Shown here: positions 8,124-15,793 of the stretch, one piece after another | How the letters are laid out: every line of letters starts with the position of its first letter | How positions within the stretch are numbered: the stretch's first letter is position 1 | NCBI GenBank assembly: GCA_002509495.1 | Contig: DAEV01000040.1 | Span: forward strand, 1 to 20,993 | Direction: 5' to 3' | From: Methanolinea sp. UBA473 | GTDB lineage: Archaea; Halobacteriota; Methanomicrobia; Methanomicrobiales; Methanospirillaceae | Length of the DNA stretch: 20,993 nucleotides | Program-made: the position numbers and the translations under genes | The notes under the pieces: generated by a model | Told to the model about the DNA's origin: nothing | The model's input: the letters and a program-made list of their open reading frames with translations, nothing else | The model's database searches: none

Positions 8124-9134
8124 TTATGGCCCCGGCCTCTCAATCGGCCCTTTCCGAACCAGGGGACTGCATGACCGGACTGAATACAGGAGGGCTCCGA
8201 ACCCCAGGCACACGCTGACTGCGAGTACGATCCACCCCACGAACGGGATTCGGAATGCCAGGTGGAGGATCAGGAATCCGATCACGAAGACCTGCCACTC
8301 CGGGAGGTTCCAGCCGAAGCGGGTGGCAATCACACGCCCAAGTCCGGAAGAGACGAAGAGCGTGGAGAGGAGGATCCCTGCCAGGAGTCCCATGCCCAGG
8401 AGAAAGGCGATCGGTATTCCGACGATGGTGATTGCCAGGAGGACACACAGGATAAGGCCCCCCAGGATCCCGGCAAATCCAATCAGGGTTTTTATGAGGG
8501 GACGCTCCCTTGACCCCTTCTCCACCGCCAGGAACGGTGCCGGTGCAAGGAACAGGAAGAGCAGCCCGAGGATCAGCATGCCAACCGAGAAAAAGACAAA
8601 GAAGAAGGAGAGAATGGTCTGCAGCCCCCCGGAACTCTTTTCTTCCTTCATGTAGTCCAGGTGACCGGCCACGCCCGTATTCACAAACTCCCGGGTGGAG
8701 ACCGTGAGGTTCCCGAGCACTGTCCCTTCCGAAGAGACCTTCCCTCCGGACAGCACGGCATCCTTTGAGACGACGGCAGCAGGTGTGACATCCACGGTCC
8801 CTCCATAGACCAGGGCGTTCCGCCCTACCGACCCGTTGAGCACGACGGTCCCCCCTGCAAGAACCACCTTCCCTCCCACCGGCGCATTGATGCGGATCGT
8901 CCCTCCCGCGGCGATGACATCCCCCTCCACCGGGGCATTCACGTCGATGGTTCCGCCTGCTGCTACCAGACTGTATACCGGTGCATTGACGATCACCGAT
9001 CCTCCGGTAGCGAAGAGGTCATCCTGCACCTGCTCGCCGATCACGACAAGGTCCCCGCTCTGGCTCACCAGAGCCTGGACGCCTGCAGGAAGGAATAAAA
9101 GGAGAAAGAAGAGAGCAATCCACGTTTTTTGCAT
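8124..9134 (-). CDS. Bactofilin-like (polymer-forming) membrane protein with signal peptide
   Basis: This protein has 336 residues. A signal peptide (residues 1-20, ending GVQA) leads into a right-handed beta-helix-like repeat region (about 25-145). Short strands recur there as AAGGTIDVNAPVEGDV, AAGGTIRINAPVGGKV and AGGTVVLNGSVG, typical of polymer-forming cytoskeletal (bactofilin-like) domains. Four to five membrane helices follow (about 170-325). ATG 9134 is chosen because it opens directly on a signal peptide and sits about 32 bases from a TATA box; an in-frame start at 9188 would put 18 extra residues before the signal. The beta-helix part is predicted to lie outside the cell. The substrate and role are unknown; membrane or envelope organisation is the usual guess. 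Confidence 0.82.
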   Translation of the reverse strand: MQKTWIALFFLLLFLPAGVQALVSQSGDLVVIGEQVQDDLFATGGSVIVNAPVYSLVAAGGTIDVNAPVEGDVIAAGGTIRINAPVGGKVVLAGGTVVLNGSVGRNALVYGGTVDVTPAAVVSKDAVLSGGKVSSEGTVLGNLTVSTREFVNTGVAGHLDYMKEEKSSGGLQTILSFFFVFFSVGMLILGLLFLFLAPAPFLAVEKGSRERPLIKTLIGFAGILGGLILCVLLAITIVGIPIAFLLGMGLLAGILLSTLFVSSGLGRVIATRFGWNLPEWQVFVIGFLILHLAFRIPFVGWIVLAVSVCLGFGALLYSVRSCSPLVRKGPIERPGP

Positions 9135-9162
9135 GCATAGAGCAACGACCGGCAGTGATAAG

Positions 9163-9170
9163 AATATTTT
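9163..9170 (-). promoter_or_regulatory. Promoter of the bactofilin-like gene
   Basis: AAAATATT on the minus strand is centred about 32 bases before ATG 9134, so the leader would be only a few bases. It faces away from the plus-strand promoter at 9220, giving a divergent promoter pair. Confidence 0.5.
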
Positions 9171-9219
9171 GCCGGAGGCGCCGTACACAATGACGGGAGT
9201 GGAAAAGGTAAACAGAACC

Positions 9220-9226
9220 TTTAAAT
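9220..9226 (+). promoter_or_regulatory. Promoter of the 66-residue membrane protein gene
   Basis: TTTAAAT is preceded by the purine/C-rich GAACC, and its centre lies 27 bases before ATG 9250. This predicts a leaderless transcript and fixes the start downstream of the longer open frame. Confidence 0.55.
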
Positions 9227-9249
9227 TCCATCTGGAATACTCGCTATAT

Positions 9250-9450
9250 ATGGAAATGAGAGACCCAAGAGGGTGGATTTTTTACTACCTCATCTGCTTT
9301 GTTGCCCTTCTCTGGGTAGGGTTTCTCACCAAGCAGGGAGTGATGCTCTTCGTGAGTCTTTTCCTCACGCTAATCGTGCTTGGATTTTCCGCAATCCTCT
9401 GCGCAATGCTGATCATCGACCTGAAAAAAGAACGAGAGGATACAGAGTGA
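9250..9450 (+). CDS. Small two-helix membrane protein
   Basis: This is a 66-residue protein of unknown function. Two hydrophobic helices (about 9-26 and 30-54) flank a short turn (TKQG), followed by the charged tail DLKKEREDTE. ATG 9250 is preferred over the long upstream extension because of the TATA box 27 bases before it; ATG 9256 in the same frame is an alternative. The extension to 8836 is a shadow of the bactofilin-like gene on the other strand. It may be transcribed together with the next small gene. Confidence 0.7.
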   Translation: MEMRDPRGWIFYYLICFVALLWVGFLTKQGVMLFVSLFLTLIVLGFSAILCAMLIIDLKKEREDTE

Positions 9451-9531
9451 ATGCCCCGGATGCCTGTGACAACCTCCGGGTAGAAAAACCGGTTAGAATA
9501 CCCGGGAAAACGATACACGGGATTTAGTGCC

Positions 9532-9777
9532 ATGAGATCCAGTTCCCTCACGATTCTCCTGATCGTTCTCCTCATGTTCATCATCGTCCTGGCGCTGATC
9601 GTCATCATCGGTTTAACCGTCATGGTGAATACCGGAGGGGGCACTGACACGGAGTCGAGTGCGATCTTCCAGTTTGTCTCATGGTCCCAGGAGATCATGG
9701 AAGGGATCTTCCTGTATCTCCTCGACTGGACCGACTACTTCATCACCCAGATAGAAAAGCTATCCGGTATGCTCTAG
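9532..9777 (+). CDS. Small membrane protein
   Basis: This is an 81-residue protein of unknown function. One long hydrophobic helix (about 6-31, rich in Ile, Leu and Val) is followed by a Gly/Thr/Ser hinge (NTGGGTDTESS) and an amphipathic, Trp- and aromatic-rich C-terminal half that may lie along the membrane. No cysteines or known motifs are present. The start is the only ATG near the frame opening; no strong ribosome binding site is visible. The stop codon overlaps the stop of the minus-strand nickel ATPase gene by the four bases CTAG (9774-9777), so the two genes converge with no spacer. Confidence 0.65.
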   Translation: MRSSSLTILLIVLLMFIIVLALIVIIGLTVMVNTGGGTDTESSAIFQFVSWSQEIMEGIFLYLLDWTDYFITQIEKLSGML

Positions 9778-10547
9778 GTGAACCGGGAGGATTCCGGTTT
9801 TTTTCCTGCCATTTCACGGATCTGCTCCGCGAGCATCCGGATCTCTTTCCAGGCCGGGGATCCGGGATCCACCTCCACGAGAGGCCTGCCTGCGATATCC
9901 GCCTCCTCGATCACCGGATCGTAGGGAATCCGGGCAATCTCCCCGGGCAATCCATCGTACCTCTCCGTGCTTTCGCCCCGGCTCCGGTTGATCACCAGCC
10001 GCATTGCGGTGGTCGAGAGCGACAGGGAGAGGGCGATCTTCTGGATCCGGGCTGCAGTCCTCATCCCCCTGGCCCCGGGATCGGTGACAATGAGGAGGAG
10101 GTCCGGGTGGCCGATGGTCCCCCGGCTGATATGCTCCATCCCTGCCTCGCTGTCGATGACGATGAACCGGTATTCCTTCTCGAGGAGGCGCATGCAGGTC
10201 TGCAGGAGATCGTTTGCAAAACAGTAACAACCCTCCCCTTCCGGCCGGCCCATGGCCAGCAGGTCGAATCCTTCGCTCTCTACGAGGACCTGGCGGAACC
10301 GCAACCTGAGATACTCCGTCCGGGACATTCCGGCTGGAATGCTCCTGGTAAAGGCCTCCTCCCGCATCTGCCCGAGGCTCTCCCGCACCTCCATCCCGAG
10401 CGCTTCGTGAAGGTTCGCATTGGGATCGGCGTCCACCGCGAGGACGGGCCTCTCTCCCGCGTCGACGAGGGCTTTTACGAGAAATGCACTCACGGTGGTC
10501 TTTCCCGTCCCTCCTTTCCCGGATACCGCAATCAGGAACGGTTTCAT
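9774..10547 (-). CDS. cooC: CooC/AcsF-type nickel-insertion ATPase
   Basis: This is a MinD/SIMIBI-class P-loop ATPase that helps load nickel into CO dehydrogenase (CooC) or acetyl-CoA synthase (AcsF). Its 257 residues carry the deviant Walker A GKGGTGKT (10-17), the VDADPNANL motif (38-46) and the CxC pair C107/C109 in GRPEGEGCYCF, which in CooC binds the metal at the dimer interface. It is the last gene of the acs operon: its ATG overlaps the stop of the MesB-like gene (ATGA). Without a CO dehydrogenase gene in the operon, a role in maturing AcsB is as likely as the CooC role, and sequence alone does not separate the two. The gene symbol is therefore a family label. Confidence 0.9.
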   Translation of the reverse strand: MKPFLIAVSGKGGTGKTTVSAFLVKALVDAGERPVLAVDADPNANLHEALGMEVRESLGQMREEAFTRSIPAGMSRTEYLRLRFRQVLVESEGFDLLAMGRPEGEGCYCFANDLLQTCMRLLEKEYRFIVIDSEAGMEHISRGTIGHPDLLLIVTDPGARGMRTAARIQKIALSLSLSTTAMRLVINRSRGESTERYDGLPGEIARIPYDPVIEEADIAGRPLVEVDPGSPAWKEIRMLAEQIREMAGKKPESSRFT

Positions 10548-11581
10548 AGGGGGAATTCCTCCCTCACCCGGCCTGAGATCCAGGCCGAAGCCGTCATGAT
10601 CTCCCGGGCCCCGGCTTCGTCTGCGAACCGGATCCCGCAGGTGGGGGTAACCAGGGAATGCGAGTCAAAGACCTGTTCATCCACGAAATCGGACACACGG
10701 CGTCGGATCTCCAGGTACCTCGCAAGAAGTTCCTCTTTCGTCACTCCGGAAAAAACCCGGTGATCGGCAGGGACGATCCCCCACGCCACGATGCCCCCCT
10801 TCTCCAGGTACCCGGAAAGGGCGTCCATATACAGGAGGAACTCCCGGGCACCCGTGTAGGCGTCGAACGAGAGGACGGAAGGATTAAGGGATACTACGAA
10901 CTCCCAGTCGGTGTTCGAGCAGCAGTGGATCCCGAGGCCCCCCTCGACCAGGGACGAGAGGTCGTTCCACCCCGCAACGACCGAATCGCGGGAGATCGGG
11001 ATGACCGAGGACCCGAGGGCTGCCAGGTACGGCTCGTTCATGACGACAAGGGTCGAAGCCGCTCCGCGGATCGACCTCATGGCCTGCTCGCACCAGCGGG
11101 CGCGGAGCGCCAGCATCTTGGGGAGCAGGTCGGCGAACTGCTCGTCGTAATAGATGGGCCTTTTCTCCTTGTCCACCACCTGCATCCCGAAGGTGACCGG
11201 CCCGGTGACCTGGCACTTGAGGAGGATGCTCCCCGACACGTCCCGCTGCATCATCTCGAGGAAACCGGAGGCATATTCCCCGGTGAGCGCATAAGGCCCG
11301 GTCCGCTGTTCCATGAAGTCCATGTAGACCTGCTCCATCTCCGAAGAGAGGTCCCGGGATCGGTCGACGAGGAGCCTCTCCTCCTTCACGATCCCGCCCG
11401 GAAGGCGCGAAGAATCGGAAAAGACGATACTCTCCAGGAGTCCCCGTGCCGGAAGCGTGGGGATGTACGGGACTTTTGGATAGACTGCCAGGACGTCGTC
11501 GCAGGCTTTTACGGGATCGGTATGCGGAAGGGCACCCACCCCTGTGGCAAGACTCATCGTGGGGGGGAGGGAGGCGGACAC
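10544..11581 (-). CDS. Core-MetE/MesB-like methyltransferase (probable corrinoid-dependent methionine synthase)
   Basis: This 345-residue protein corresponds to the C-terminal catalytic barrel of cobalamin-independent methionine synthase without the N-terminal half. The opening GVGALPHTDP is typical of short MetE homologues. Candidate zinc ligands are H219 and C221 (HCC) and C315 (TPTCG); the usual Glu ligand seems to be replaced by D240. NEP at 182-184 matches the DEP substrate motif. In anaerobic bacteria such core-MetE/MesB proteins are linked to the corrinoid iron-sulfur protein and are thought to move its methyl group to homocysteine. The same role is inferred here from the operon. GTG 11581 is supported by GGGGTGA, which overlaps the stop of the preceding gene; ATG 11557 has no such site. 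A uroporphyrinogen-decarboxylase-like methyltransferase is the alternative. Confidence 0.8.
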   Translation of the reverse strand: MSASLPPTMSLATGVGALPHTDPVKACDDVLAVYPKVPYIPTLPARGLLESIVFSDSSRLPGGIVKEERLLVDRSRDLSSEMEQVYMDFMEQRTGPYALTGEYASGFLEMMQRDVSGSILLKCQVTGPVTFGMQVVDKEKRPIYYDEQFADLLPKMLALRARWCEQAMRSIRGAASTLVVMNEPYLAALGSSVIPISRDSVVAGWNDLSSLVEGGLGIHCCSNTDWEFVVSLNPSVLSFDAYTGAREFLLYMDALSGYLEKGGIVAWGIVPADHRVFSGVTKEELLARYLEIRRRVSDFVDEQVFDSHSLVTPTCGIRFADEAGAREIMTASAWISGRVREEFPL

Positions 11582-11587
11582 GTCCGG

Positions 11588-13489
11588 TCACCCCCTGTGG
11601 ATCCTGCACTCGTCCAGCATCTTCTCGACGACGGGGAAGAGGGAGAGATCCGTGTGGGGGAGGAAGCAGCCCCGGGTGTATTCATCCATGAACGAGGGTG
11701 TCGCATTCAACTCGATGTAGGCCATGGTGCGGGCGATCTCGTCGAGCTGTTTCCGTTTCTTCCGGTTTACCAGGGCGATGTTGGCCCCCTCGATCGCCCC
11801 GTTCCCGATGGTCCTGATCCGTTCGAGGGGTACTTCGGGGATCAGGCCGATGATAATGGCATTCTCTTTGGAGAGATAATTGCCGAAGGCCCCCGTGAAA
11901 TAGATCCGATCGATCCCGTTCCTTGAGATCCCGGCTTCGTTCATCAGGGTGATGCAGGCGGCCAGGATGGAGGCCTTGCTCATGATCAGGTTTTTTATGT
12001 CGTTTTCCGTGATCACGATATCCTTCCCGATCCCGGTCTCCTCTTTCCATGCCACCACGAACTCCGGGAAGTGGGGTCCGAGCCGGATCCGGGGGTGGGC
12101 GATCACGGTGTTGATCCGGCCCGTGCGATCGATGACGCATGCACGGAGGAGCTCGGCGAGGAGGTCGATCAGCCCCGATCCGCAGATTCCCCTGGGTTTT
12201 TCATGGTTGATGGTCCTGTAGGCAGGAGTGAGGGTCTCGAGGTCGAGGGTGATCTGCTCGATGGCGCCGGGATTGGCACGCATCCCGAAGAGCACTTCCC
12301 CGCCCTCGAGGGCCGGACCGGCCGCGCCTGCGCAGGAGAACATCCAGTCCCGGTTGCCCAGCACCACTTCGAAGTTGGTGCCGATGTCGATCAGGAGGGA
12401 GACCTCGGAACTCTCCGACATCCCGCTGGCAAGTACGTCGGCTACGATATCCCCTCCGATGAAGTCGCTGACCGCCGGGAAGATGAAGAGCCCGGCGTTC
12501 TCCTTCACCTCCAGGCCGACCCGGGATGCCGCTGCGGTAAGGTACCTCCGGACGACCGGGACATACGGCTCCTCGATCATGTAGGCAGGGTCGATCCCCA
12601 TCAGGATGTGGGTCATGATGGTGTTGCCCGCGATCACCACCTCGTGGATGTCCTCCCGGTCGACACCTGCCTGGTTGGCCGCCCTGGTGATGGCGGTGTT
12701 GATGCTCTCGGCCGCCAGGCTCTGCAACTTCGCAAGGCCGCCTTTCCTGGCGTAATTCACCCGTGAGAGGATATCTTCCCCGCAGCTGATCTGCTTGTTG
12801 TAGTTCGAAGCGACACCCACAACCCTGCCGTCGACCAGGCTCCGGATAAATACGACCACCGTCGTTGTCCCGAGGTCGACCGCCACCCCATAGAGCCGGG
12901 ACGAGGTGTCCCCCTTCTCGACGTCGATGAGGCGGTACCCTCCAGGGACGAGAGCGACGGTGGCGGTGATCTTCCATCCGCTGTCACGGAGCACCCGGGG
13001 AATACTGCGGATCACCTCAAGCGGAGCGTAGATCTTCCCCTCCCTGGGCCCGCCCTTCTTCTCGATGCCCCAGAGGAGGCGGGTCAGGTCGGGGGACGGA
13101 TCGTCGAGGCTCGGTGGGTTGAGAACGAGCGGATACTTCCAGACCGAGGGGTGAAATTCCGTCTCGAGCCCCAGGGTCTCGATCAGGATCTTCTGTTCCT
13201 GTATGTGGGAGCTCTCGGGGACAAAAACGGATGCGTCGTCGATCACCCGGGTCTGGCAGGCCAGGCAGGCCCCGGATTCCAGTTCCTCGGGGGAGAAGAA
13301 CCGGCCGAACTGATCCCTGTCGAACTCGGCGACACCGCTTTTTACGAACATCACGCACTTTCCGCATTTCCCCTGCCCGCCACAGACCACGTTCAAATTG
13401 ATCCCTGCGTTCAGGGCGGCTTCCATGAGGGTTCCTTCCCGGTCCACCACCGCCTTCCGGAAACTGGGGAGGAACGTGACGGTCGGCAT
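11588..13489 (-). CDS. acsV: Reductive activator of the corrinoid iron-sulfur protein (RACo/AcsV type, DUF4445)
   Basis: This protein uses ATP to return the inactive Co(II) corrinoid protein to active Co(I). It has 633 residues from ATG 13489, two bases after the acsC stop. The N-terminal [2Fe-2S] ferredoxin domain has C36, C42 and C45 (CGGQGKCGKC) and C75/C78 (GACLAC). A linker domain follows, then the ASKHA ATPase domain with the phosphate motif VDLGTTT at 204-210, INTVIAHPRIRLG and a final GNGAIEGANIALVN. This order is that of RACo from acetogenic bacteria, not of the methylamine activator RamA, which carries C-terminal [4Fe-4S] clusters. Archaeal CODH/ACS operons do not normally contain it, which supports a bacterial-type origin for the operon. 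The 25-codon upstream extension lies inside acsC and is not used. Confidence 0.9.
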   Translation of the reverse strand: MPTVTFLPSFRKAVVDREGTLMEAALNAGINLNVVCGGQGKCGKCVMFVKSGVAEFDRDQFGRFFSPEELESGACLACQTRVIDDASVFVPESSHIQEQKILIETLGLETEFHPSVWKYPLVLNPPSLDDPSPDLTRLLWGIEKKGGPREGKIYAPLEVIRSIPRVLRDSGWKITATVALVPGGYRLIDVEKGDTSSRLYGVAVDLGTTTVVVFIRSLVDGRVVGVASNYNKQISCGEDILSRVNYARKGGLAKLQSLAAESINTAITRAANQAGVDREDIHEVVIAGNTIMTHILMGIDPAYMIEEPYVPVVRRYLTAAASRVGLEVKENAGLFIFPAVSDFIGGDIVADVLASGMSESSEVSLLIDIGTNFEVVLGNRDWMFSCAGAAGPALEGGEVLFGMRANPGAIEQITLDLETLTPAYRTINHEKPRGICGSGLIDLLAELLRACVIDRTGRINTVIAHPRIRLGPHFPEFVVAWKEETGIGKDIVITENDIKNLIMSKASILAACITLMNEAGISRNGIDRIYFTGAFGNYLSKENAIIIGLIPEVPLERIRTIGNGAIEGANIALVNRKKRKQLDEIARTMAYIELNATPSFMDEYTRGCFLPHTDLSLFPVVEKMLDECRIHRG

Positions 13490-13491
13490 GG

Positions 13492-14826
13492 TCAGCGCTT
13501 CCACTCCTTCCCGAGGAACTCCCCTATCTCGGCAGCGTCCCTCGGGCCCACCAGGACCTTCCATCCCGTCTCCTCCTCGATCTTCCCGGAGAGGGGTGCG
13601 GCGTACCCTGGAATGATCAGGGTTTTGTGCGCAACCGCTTTCTCAAGCTCGAATTTTTTAATTGACTCCTTTACAAGCCCCTCGGAGAGTTTTCCGGATG
13701 CGACGGCCGTGAGCACCGACAGCCCCTCGGTATCGACGATCAGCATGAAACAGGGGATCCGCGAGGATTCCAGGTACCCCTGGAGGGTGAAGTAGGTGAG
13801 GGAGAAGTTCACGGTGAGGAGGACGGGAGCGTCGGGTCCCGGGGTCCCCACCCGGTAGATCCCGGGAGTCATCTGGATAGGTTTCTGGGGGTCCGTGTAG
13901 ATGTTCTGGCGGAGCGTGAGCAATGCCAGAAGGGACGCCCTGTCCACCTCCTCCACCGCGATTACCGACGCGTACCTGAGGATCCCTGTCACGAGGGCGC
14001 CATCCTGCAATCCATATTCCGCGGCGTCAAGGAAGACCGGATACCCGAAGGCCGGAGTCGTCCGGGTGATGGCCTGCTGCCGGACAGCGGTCGAGACGTT
14101 CAGGAACTGGTGAAGGGAAGAGGAGCCTGTGTCAAGAACGAGGTTGTCGACACCCTCCCCGGTGCAGAGTCCGACGAGTTCTTCCAGCTCTTCGGGGGCG
14201 GTAGCCCGCACCGCAAGGGGGCAGCCATAGTTCTTTGCCAGCGCAGCCATCCCCTTGTAGTTCTCCCTGGCGGCCGCGTGGATGAGGGGGCGGAAATGGC
14301 CGCAGACCGAGAGGCCCTGCTCCATAACGGCAGGGTCTGCCGCCATGAGCACCTCCGGGAGGTCTGCGACCTCCTCCACTGCCTCTACCGCACGCCGGAA
14401 TGCAGGCCCTTCACCGCTCGAGTTCCGGACAACGATTCCGTTCAGCAGGAGGTCTGCTCCCACCCGGGTCAACACTTCATCCCGGACACGGATCGTAACC
14501 TCCCGGATCCTTTCTGCCGGCCATAGGTCGGAGACCGCGACTAAAATCCCCGGGGGATGGTAGAAGGACTTTTCGTGGCGGAATTGGACCAGTTCGTCCC
14601 CCACGGCAAACGACCGCTCCCCGACCCCGATCTTCACTTTCCGGATGGGGGGCCGGGTGGAGGCGCCCAGGATATTCCTGGCATTGTCGTCGAGGTACGG
14701 GCACTTGTCCACCTCCCCTTTCCCGCTGGCAAGTTTCATCGCAAAAGTGAGGCAGGTGGGGTCCCCGCACTCTTTACAGTTTTTCCTGGGGAGGAGCTTG
14801 TAGATGTCCAGGGCCTTGAGGGGCAT
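13492..14826 (-). CDS. acsC: Corrinoid iron-sulfur protein, large subunit
   Basis: This subunit carries the methyl group between the tetrahydropterin and acetyl-CoA synthase. It has 444 residues. The N-terminal [4Fe-4S] domain binds its cluster through C17, C20, C25 and C42 (NCKECGDPTC, then CPY); a TIM barrel follows, then the C-terminal cobamide-binding domain (about 330-444). The opening MPLKALDIYKLLPRKNCKECG and the ASGKGEVDKCPYL segment resemble the bacterial AcsC more than the archaeal CdhE as I recall them. ATG 14826 lies three bases past the acsD stop and follows AAGGTGTGATCC, a near-perfect ribosome binding site. It forms a heterodimer with AcsD. Bacterial against archaeal descent needs a phylogeny. 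Confidence 0.93.
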   Translation of the reverse strand: MPLKALDIYKLLPRKNCKECGDPTCLTFAMKLASGKGEVDKCPYLDDNARNILGASTRPPIRKVKIGVGERSFAVGDELVQFRHEKSFYHPPGILVAVSDLWPAERIREVTIRVRDEVLTRVGADLLLNGIVVRNSSGEGPAFRRAVEAVEEVADLPEVLMAADPAVMEQGLSVCGHFRPLIHAAARENYKGMAALAKNYGCPLAVRATAPEELEELVGLCTGEGVDNLVLDTGSSSLHQFLNVSTAVRQQAITRTTPAFGYPVFLDAAEYGLQDGALVTGILRYASVIAVEEVDRASLLALLTLRQNIYTDPQKPIQMTPGIYRVGTPGPDAPVLLTVNFSLTYFTLQGYLESSRIPCFMLIVDTEGLSVLTAVASGKLSEGLVKESIKKFELEKAVAHKTLIIPGYAAPLSGKIEEETGWKVLVGPRDAAEIGEFLGKEWKR

Positions 14827-14829
14827 GGA

Positions 14830-15783
14830 TCACACCTTCCCGGGAGTTTGTCCGCTCCACAACGCGGCCAGGGTGTCTTTTAAGAGAGGCACCGTTCGCG
14901 GGTGGCGGACACAGACGATCGCAGCACCCGCGATGGCCGACGAGAGCGCCGTATAATATTCCCACTTCACGGCAATGTCCTGCCGGGCGGCCGGAGCCGC
15001 ATCCCGTACCTCTTTTACGGTCAGGGAATCGGTGGGTGCGCTGATCATCGGCATCGCAAGGTCCGTGTCCCCTTTCAGTGCAGAATAACGGATCCTCTCC
15101 ATCACCGAGTAGGAATATTCGAACCCGTATCCCAGGGCCCCAGTGTAGGGATCGATGACGATCCTGTCGGAAGGAACCCCGATCTCGTGGAGCAGGATAT
15201 TCAGCTGCTTGGCCAGGTTGATGTCGATGGGGGACTGTGCGACAACCGCGTGATGGTAGGCCATGGCGGCTGCGGCCACGCTCCGGTACCGGCCCGCCTC
15301 CGCAGTGCCGAGGAGGAGTCTCTCCCCCTCTCCCGCCTCTCCGCAGACTGCGAAGACCTCGCTGTCGATCGACGGGTCGTTGCTGCCCTCAACGATCAGG
15401 GGAAGGCGGCATTTCCGGAGCACCTCCTGGATGGTTGTCTTGAGCGCTGCATAGCCGGAGAAGTCTTTCCTTCTCGTGCTGGTGAGGGAGAGGCGGACGA
15501 GGTCGGCCCCGTAGTCCGCCTCCGCAGCCTTTGCCCATTTCCCGGGATCATTCGAGAGGTCCCCGGCATATTCCCGCACGACGGCCGGCCAGATCGCCGG
15601 ATCGTCGCAGAGTTCGAATGCCACGAGAGGAATATGGCCGGAAGGAGGGTCCCCGAGGAAGGGGAGGTCGCTCTCGCCACCCAGGGTATAGGAGACGCTC
15701 CGGGTCCCGCCGTCGGCTGCGGTAGCCCCGAGCATCACGGTTCCCACCACGCCTGTCCAGTCCGTGAGTGTCCTGATCGTCAT
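14830..15783 (-). CDS. acsD: Corrinoid iron-sulfur protein, small subunit
   Basis: This is the partner of AcsC and forms the TIM-barrel half of the heterodimeric corrinoid protein. It has 317 residues, the usual size. Family segments include LSLTSTRRKDFSGYAALKTT, a VEGSNDPSID strand, and GALGYGFEYSYSVMERIR close to the dimer and corrinoid interface. ATG 15783 is chosen because GAGGTGACC lies just upstream, overlapping the acsB stop codon; the longer open frame to 15948 would be inside acsB, and its translation is Arg/Ser-rich nonsense. Gaps of 10 bases to acsB and 3 bases to acsC indicate one operon. No missing residues or breaks were seen. Confidence 0.93.
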   Translation of the reverse strand: MTIRTLTDWTGVVGTVMLGATAADGGTRSVSYTLGGESDLPFLGDPPSGHIPLVAFELCDDPAIWPAVVREYAGDLSNDPGKWAKAAEADYGADLVRLSLTSTRRKDFSGYAALKTTIQEVLRKCRLPLIVEGSNDPSIDSEVFAVCGEAGEGERLLLGTAEAGRYRSVAAAAMAYHHAVVAQSPIDINLAKQLNILLHEIGVPSDRIVIDPYTGALGYGFEYSYSVMERIRYSALKGDTDLAMPMISAPTDSLTVKEVRDAAPAARQDIAVKWEYYTALSSAIAGAAIVCVRHPRTVPLLKDTLAALWSGQTPGKV

Positions 15784-15793
15784 TCCGGTCACC

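Noticed and set aside
10658..11926. Long plus-strand frame (422 codons) opposite the MesB-like and acsV genes
   Set aside because: It crosses two well-supported minus-strand genes, and its translation is an antisense composition artefact.
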